64,000 nt of DNA from Planctomycetota bacterium (GTDB taxonomy: Bacteria > Planctomycetota > SZUA-567 > H5-PLA8): assembly GCA_027493525.1 (NCBI GenBank), contig JAOSKN010000001.1, positions 558,001 to 622,000 of the forward strand, written 5' to 3'. The notes under the pieces were generated by a model. The model did no database searches and was not told where the DNA came from. It was given only the letters and a program-made list of their open reading frames with translations. This document shows positions 63,539 to 64,000 of this stretch, in pieces. Every line of letters begins with the position of its first letter. Position 1 is the first letter of the stretch. Position numbers and translations under genes: made by a program.

Positions 63539-63727
63539 TTACTCGCCTTCGGGCTCCATCTGGATGACCGTCACGCCGCGGTAGTACCCGCAGTATCCGC
63601 AAATCTGGTGCGCCTGCTTGGGCGAACCGCACTTGGGACAGGTGCCGGGAGACTTGTGCCGCAGCCGATCGTTGGCCCGGCGAAGCCGGGAACGGGAATG
63701 CGAATGTTTGCGTTTCGGGTTTGCCAT
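63539..63727 (-). CDS. rpmF: 50S ribosomal protein L32
   Basis: 62 residues, M-A-N-P-K-R-K-H-S start as in L32. A zinc ribbon C-P-K-C ... C-G-Y-C follows, then Y-Y-R-G and an acidic tail. AAGG six bases upstream of the ATG. Precedes fabH, matching the conserved rpmF-plsX-fabH order with plsX missing. Confidence 0.95.
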   Translation of the reverse strand: MANPKRKHSHSRSRLRRANDRLRHKSPGTCPKCGSPKQAHQICGYCGYYRGVTVIQMEPEGE

Positions 63728-63769
63728 GATGCGCCTTCGCTTGGCCAGCAGGAGGCCAACAACAAAACG

Positions 63770-63790
63770 GGCGGCCGAACCGTGGCCGCC
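63770..63790 (-). promoter_or_regulatory. hairpin in the rpmF leader
   Basis: GGCGGCC and GGCCGCC form a seven-pair stem around seven bases. Reading toward rpmF it is followed by CGTTTTGTTG, so it could act as an attenuator. A second stem, TTGGCC with GGCCAA, lies between it and the start codon. Confidence 0.4.
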
Positions 63791-63811
63791 GCTCTGGCCC
63801 TGAAAAAAATG

Positions 63812-63840
63812 CTTATAGGGGCAGCGCAGGGCGCTGTCAA
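63812..63840 (-). promoter_or_regulatory. strong sigma70-type promoter for rpmF-fabH
   Basis: On the minus strand TTGACA (63835-63840) and TATAAG (63812-63817) are separated by exactly 17 bases, the best promoter match found in the window. Transcription would start near 63805, giving a leader of about 78 bases before rpmF. Confidence 0.75.
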
Positions 63841-63885
63841 GCCAATCGGGTCCGGCTTGTGCGCCCCGCACTTGGTGCATCGAAG

Positions 63886-64000
63886 CTACTTCTTGGCGGC
63901 TTCCTGCGTATTGCCGAACTCAATCACCTCGTAAACCAGTTTCAATTCGGTAATCCTGTTTTTGATCCGCCTGGACCCCTGGCTGGAATTGACCGGCATG
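63886..64000 (-). CDS. C-terminal end of a gene running off the window
   Basis: A minus-strand frame ends at TAG (63886-63888). The last 37 residues are mostly helical (R-I-K-N-R-I-T-E-L-K-L-V-Y-E-V-I-E-F). Whether the Met at 63999 is the start or internal cannot be told. In many genomes YceD/DUF177 precedes rpmF; this tail does not obviously match it. Confidence 0.4.
   Translation of the reverse strand, partial: MPVNSSQGSRRIKNRITELKLVYEVIEFGNTQEAAKK

Overview
This window is GC-rich bacterial chromosome, densely packed with genes on both strands. Sulfatases, Gfo/Idh/MocA oxidoreductases, xylose-isomerase-like epimerases, a BatA/DUF58/MoxR/VWA operon, NHL and HEAT proteins and REP-type transposases occur together. 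That suggests the PVC superphylum or a neighbouring lineage (Planctomycetota, Hydrogenedentota, Lentisphaerota/Kiritimatiellota). No rRNA marker is present, so the assignment is inference. No rRNA, tRNA, CRISPR array or prophage was seen.

Layout. 0-7.7 kb: a lone gamma-class adenine DNA methyltransferase, a secreted HEAT-repeat protein (frameshifted), a SprT-like zincin, a TPR protein, a 59-residue lipoprotein, a two-gene nucleotidyltransferase module and two small proteins. 7.9-15.8 kb: a catabolic set (DHDPS/NAL-family aldolase, Gfo/Idh oxidoreductase, three sulfatases). 16-21.4 kb: a SpoIID/LytB protein, a 430-base intergenic region full of nested hairpins, then dnaG and rpoD. 21.5-23.2 kb: a REP-associated tyrosine transposase with a stop at codon 5 between two 58-base inverted repeats, next to an AT-richer SUKH-like gene. 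23.3-40.1 kb: a surface-glycan cluster in two divergent arms. The left arm has a radical SAM protein, two DegT aminotransferases, a two-subunit ThDP E1 enzyme and an epimerase. The right arm has a kinase/nucleotidyltransferase fusion in reversed HldE order, a possibly deoxyhypusine-synthase-like protein, GT2, YfhO-like and GT39-like membrane proteins and two small membrane/winged-helix proteins. 40.9-45.8 kb: a lipoprotein translationally coupled to a fourth sulfatase, an SDR and an esterase. 45.9-57.6 kb: a nine-gene minus-strand operon with overlapping starts and stops, running ABC permease - ATPase - NHL - giant VWA/GATase-like - MoxR - small membrane - DUF58 - BatA - membrane. 58-64 kb: methyltransferase, second Gfo/Idh oxidoreductase, a four-helix-bundle (S23) gene inside 32-base inverted repeats, a TIM-barrel epimerase, an MDR dehydrogenase, fabH and rpmF.

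How it fits together: sulfatases, oxidoreductases, aldolase, epimerase and esterase point to use of sulfated or otherwise decorated sugars. The glycan cluster would build the cell's own surface polymer. Housekeeping genes (dnaG-rpoD, rpmF-fabH) lie between them.

Caution for users: four coding regions (HEAT at 3.5 kb, aminotransferase at 25.7 kb, small membrane protein at 37.28 kb, ABC permease at 57.11 kb) each need a one-base correction in a run of five or six C/G to give a full-length family-like protein. This looks like a homopolymer error in the assembly rather than four independent pseudogenes.
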